From contig JAYURJ010000084.1 in NCBI GenBank assembly GCA_043756275.1, positions 1 through 15,025 on the forward strand: a stretch of DNA of 15,025 bases, in the 5' to 3' direction. The position numbers were made by a program, and so were the translations under genes. Below are positions 12,622-15,025 of this stretch, in pieces. The DNA comes from UKL13-2 sp043756275. GTDB lineage: Bacteria; Pseudomonadota; Gammaproteobacteria; Burkholderiales; Usitatibacteraceae. The notes under the pieces are model-generated. The model had not been told where the DNA came from and did no database searches. It saw nothing but the letters and a program-made list of their open reading frames with translations. Every line of letters begins with the position of its first letter. The stretch's first letter is position 1.

Positions 12622-15025
12622 CCTTGCCGGAGTTATGCATCAAGCGACCGGTTTTTGCGTCGGTACTCAGCCTGGGCGTGCTGCTGATCGGGTTGATCTC
12701 TTATAGCAGGTTGTCGGTACGCGAATATCCGAAAATCGACGAGCCGGTCGTCAGTATCGAAACCGTCTACAAGGGCGCATCTGCGGAAGTCGTTGAATCG
12801 ACGATCACCAAACCGCTGGAAGATTCCCTCTCAGGCATTGAAGGCGTCGATGTGATGACCTCGCAATCGCGTGCCGAACGCAGCCAGATCAATATCAAAT
12901 TCAAACTCAAACGCGACCCTGATTCCGCGGCCGCTGACGTGCGCGACAAGGTCGCCCGCGTACGCGGACGTCTGCCCGCTGCGGCTGACGATTCCATCAT
13001 CGCCAAAGTCGAGGCCGATGCCGATCCGATCATGTTTGTAGCCTTTTACAGCGATAAACACACGCCGCTTGAGGTCTCGGACTACGCCAATCGTTATATC
13101 AAACCGCGCTTTTCCACACTGCCCGGTGCGGCCGATGTACGCATCTTCGGCGAACGCAAAATGTCGATGCGCATCTGGCTGGACCGCAGCAAACTTGCCG
13201 CGTATAAATTGGGGCCCGCGGATGTGGAAGATGCCCTGCGTCGGCAGAACGTGGAAGTCCCAGCAGGCCGCATCGAAAGTCAGTCGCGTGAATTTTCGGT
13301 GCTGGCGCAGACTGATTTACAAACGCCGGAGCAATTCAACAATATCGTCATCAAGGATGCAGGCGGTTATCCGGTCAGGCTGCGTGATGTGGCGCGCGCG
13401 GAAATTGCGCCTATTGACGAGCGCATTCTTGCCCGCTTCACCGGCCGCAATGCCGCCACGCTGGCAATCGTCAAACAGGCAACGGCCAATCCGCTGGAGC
13501 TATCCGTGGCGGTGCGTGCGGAAGCCGACGAGATACAAAAAACCTTACCACCGGGGATGACACTCACTGTCGTTTTCGATACATCGCTATTTATCGAGCA
13601 GGCCATCAAGGCCGTATTTGGCACTATTTGGGAAGCGATTCTGCTGGTCGCCATCGTCATATTTTTGTTCCTGCGTAATCTGCGCGCCACCATCATTCCG
13701 CTGATCACCATTCCGGTGTCGCTGATCGGCGCGTTCGCGCTGATGTACATGTTTAACTTCAGCATCAATACGTTGACATTGTTGGCGATGGTGCTGGCCA
13801 TCGGCCTGGTGGTGGATGACGCCATCGTGGTGCTTGAAAACATCTACCGTAATATGGAACAGGGCATGGAACGCGTCGAGGCTGCGATCAAGGGCGCGCG
13901 CGAGATCGCTTTTGCCGTCGTCGCCATGACGCTCACCCTTGCTGCCGTTTACGCGCCGCTCGCCTTTGCGACCGGACGAACGGGTCGCTTGTTTATCGAA
14001 TTCGCACTCGCGCTGGCCGGCGCCGTCGTGGTGTCGGGATTTGTCGCGCTAACGCTCTCACCGATGCTGTGCTCGCTGATCCTCAAGCACGATGTCAAAC
14101 ACGGCAAGTTCTACAACGCCATCGAATCAGTGTTACTGCACGTGACCAGTGGCTATCGCCGCGCGCTGACTGCGCTCCTGAAAAAACGTGTCGTCGGTGT
14201 GGCACTCTGGTTCGTGTTTGTGTTGTTGGCGATCCCATTGTTCTTAAGCTTGAAACAGGAACTGGCACCGGCTGAAGACAGGGGAATTATTTTTGGCATC
14301 GTTTCAGCACCGGAAGGCTCGACCGTTGCCTATACGTCGAGCTACGTACAAAAAATAGAGGACATCTACAAAGATATTCCGGAGATGGTCCGCTATAACT
14401 CCATCGTTGGTTTCCCAACCGTTTCCGACGGGCGCGTCATCCTGCGGCTGAAGGAATGGGATCAGCGCACCCGTACCCAGCAGGAAATTGCCCGCGACCT
14501 GATGCCAAAATTCCGCAATCTTGCCGGTGTGAATGCGTTTGCCGTTAGCCCGGCTTCTTTAGGCCAGGGCCGCGACAAACCGTTGCAGTTCATCATCATG
14601 ACGTCAGCACCCTACGAGCAATTGCAGCAGTACGTCGACCGTCTCATTGCCGAGGCGGCGAAGAATCCTGGATTACTGGATGTGGATTCGGATCTTCGCT
14701 TGAACAAGCCCGAACTGAAAGTCTCGGTCAACCGCGACAAGATCGCTGATGTCGGTGCCAATGTTGAATCGGTGGGACGGACGCTTGAAACGATGCTCGG
14801 TGGCCGTCAGGTCACGCGCTTTAAACAGGACGGCGAACAATACGATGTGATCGTGCAAGTGGCAGACGTGGACCGCTCGAACCCGGACGACATCACCAAC
14901 ATTTACGTGCGCGGCAGAAACAACGAAATGGTGCAACTGTCCAATCTACTCAGCGTGCGTGAATCGGTTGCCCCGCGCAGCCTGAACCACTTCAATAAAC
15001 TGCGGGCCGCACGCATCGACGCCAA
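12618..15025 (+). CDS. RND (HAE-1 type) efflux pump inner-membrane protein, 5' part
   Basis: The frame opens with ATG 12618 and stays open to the window edge (about 802 codons of roughly 1,030 expected). It starts MTLPELCIKRPVFASVLSLG, the standard short cytoplasmic tail and first membrane helix of RND pumps. It continues with YPKIDEPVVSIETVYKGASAEVVESTITKPLED (pore domain), GAADVRIFGERKMSMRIWLD and PPGMTLTVVFDTSLFIEQAI. Membrane helices follow (about 337-355, 358-378, 383-403). The proton-relay pair D400-D401 (GLVVDDAIVVLENIYR) is present, so the pump should be proton-driven. A seventh helix (VVGVALWFVFVLLAIPLFLSL) and the second periplasmic half follow. It is coupled to the adaptor gene. 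Sequence style suggests organic drug-type substrates rather than metals, but that is inference. Confidence 0.95.
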   Translation, partial: MTLPELCIKRPVFASVLSLGVLLIGLISYSRLSVREYPKIDEPVVSIETVYKGASAEVVESTITKPLEDSLSGIEGVDVMTSQSRAERSQINIKFKLKRDPDSAAADVRDKVARVRGRLPAAADDSIIAKVEADADPIMFVAFYSDKHTPLEVSDYANRYIKPRFSTLPGAADVRIFGERKMSMRIWLDRSKLAAYKLGPADVEDALRRQNVEVPAGRIESQSREFSVLAQTDLQTPEQFNNIVIKDAGGYPVRLRDVARAEIAPIDERILARFTGRNAATLAIVKQATANPLELSVAVRAEADEIQKTLPPGMTLTVVFDTSLFIEQAIKAVFGTIWEAILLVAIVIFLFLRNLRATIIPLITIPVSLIGAFALMYMFNFSINTLTLLAMVLAIGLVVDDAIVVLENIYRNMEQGMERVEAAIKGAREIAFAVVAMTLTLAAVYAPLAFATGRTGRLFIEFALALAGAVVVSGFVALTLSPMLCSLILKHDVKHGKFYNAIESVLLHVTSGYRRALTALLKKRVVGVALWFVFVLLAIPLFLSLKQELAPAEDRGIIFGIVSAPEGSTVAYTSSYVQKIEDIYKDIPEMVRYNSIVGFPTVSDGRVILRLKEWDQRTRTQQEIARDLMPKFRNLAGVNAFAVSPASLGQGRDKPLQFIIMTSAPYEQLQQYVDRLIAEAAKNPGLLDVDSDLRLNKPELKVSVNRDKIADVGANVESVGRTLETMLGGRQVTRFKQDGEQYDVIVQVADVDRSNPDDITNIYVRGRNNEMVQLSNLLSVRESVAPRSLNHFNKLRAARIDA

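Noticed and set aside
1..15025. CRISPR array, rRNA or integrase in the window
   Set aside because: No regularly spaced repeats, rRNA-like sequence or recombinase motifs were found on either strand.

Overview
The window looks like a betaproteobacterial chromosome. The main evidence is the block glyA-nrdR-ribD-ribE-ribBA-ribH-nusB on the minus strand, with the start of thiL further along in the same direction. This order, and the protein sequences, are typical of that class. Genus and species cannot be fixed from the sequence alone.

Layout. Positions 1-216 (minus) hold the first 72 codons of thiL, cut by the window edge. Positions 217-4044 hold an accessory segment that separates thiL from nusB, its usual neighbour. 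The segment contains a 143-bp element with 14-bp terminal inverted repeats (516-658), a truncated tcmP-like remnant, an intact DUF5131 (Gp37/Gp68) three-Cys gene, and a compact three-gene plus-strand cassette. The cassette is an unrecognised 252-residue protein, a MbcA/ParS/Xre-type antitoxin and a RES-domain toxin. Positions 4045-9620 (minus) are a tight housekeeping operon: glyA, nrdR, ribD, ribE, ribBA (RibBX-type), ribH and nusB, with 4-nt overlaps or gaps of at most 19 nt. Positions 9621-9962 are packed with inverted-repeat elements. They are followed by an HD-domain phosphohydrolase (minus), a small YdcH-like protein (plus), and an RND efflux pair (adaptor plus inner-membrane pump, plus strand) that runs off the right edge.

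How the genes work together. RibD, the RibB half of RibBA, RibH and RibE cover most of riboflavin synthesis. The GTP cyclohydrolase II half of RibBA has no cysteine at all, so the first committed step must come from another gene. NrdR, GlyA, NusB and ThiL are unrelated housekeeping functions often packed with rib genes in Proteobacteria. The adaptor and the pump form two of the three parts of an export system; no outer-membrane channel is seen.

The part most worth a second look is the accessory segment. The RES/antitoxin pair has a third, translationally coupled upstream gene of unknown function, and the DUF5131 gene has lost most of its usual TcmP partner next to a MITE-like repeat. I do not claim a proven new system. 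The three-gene RES cassette is the best candidate.
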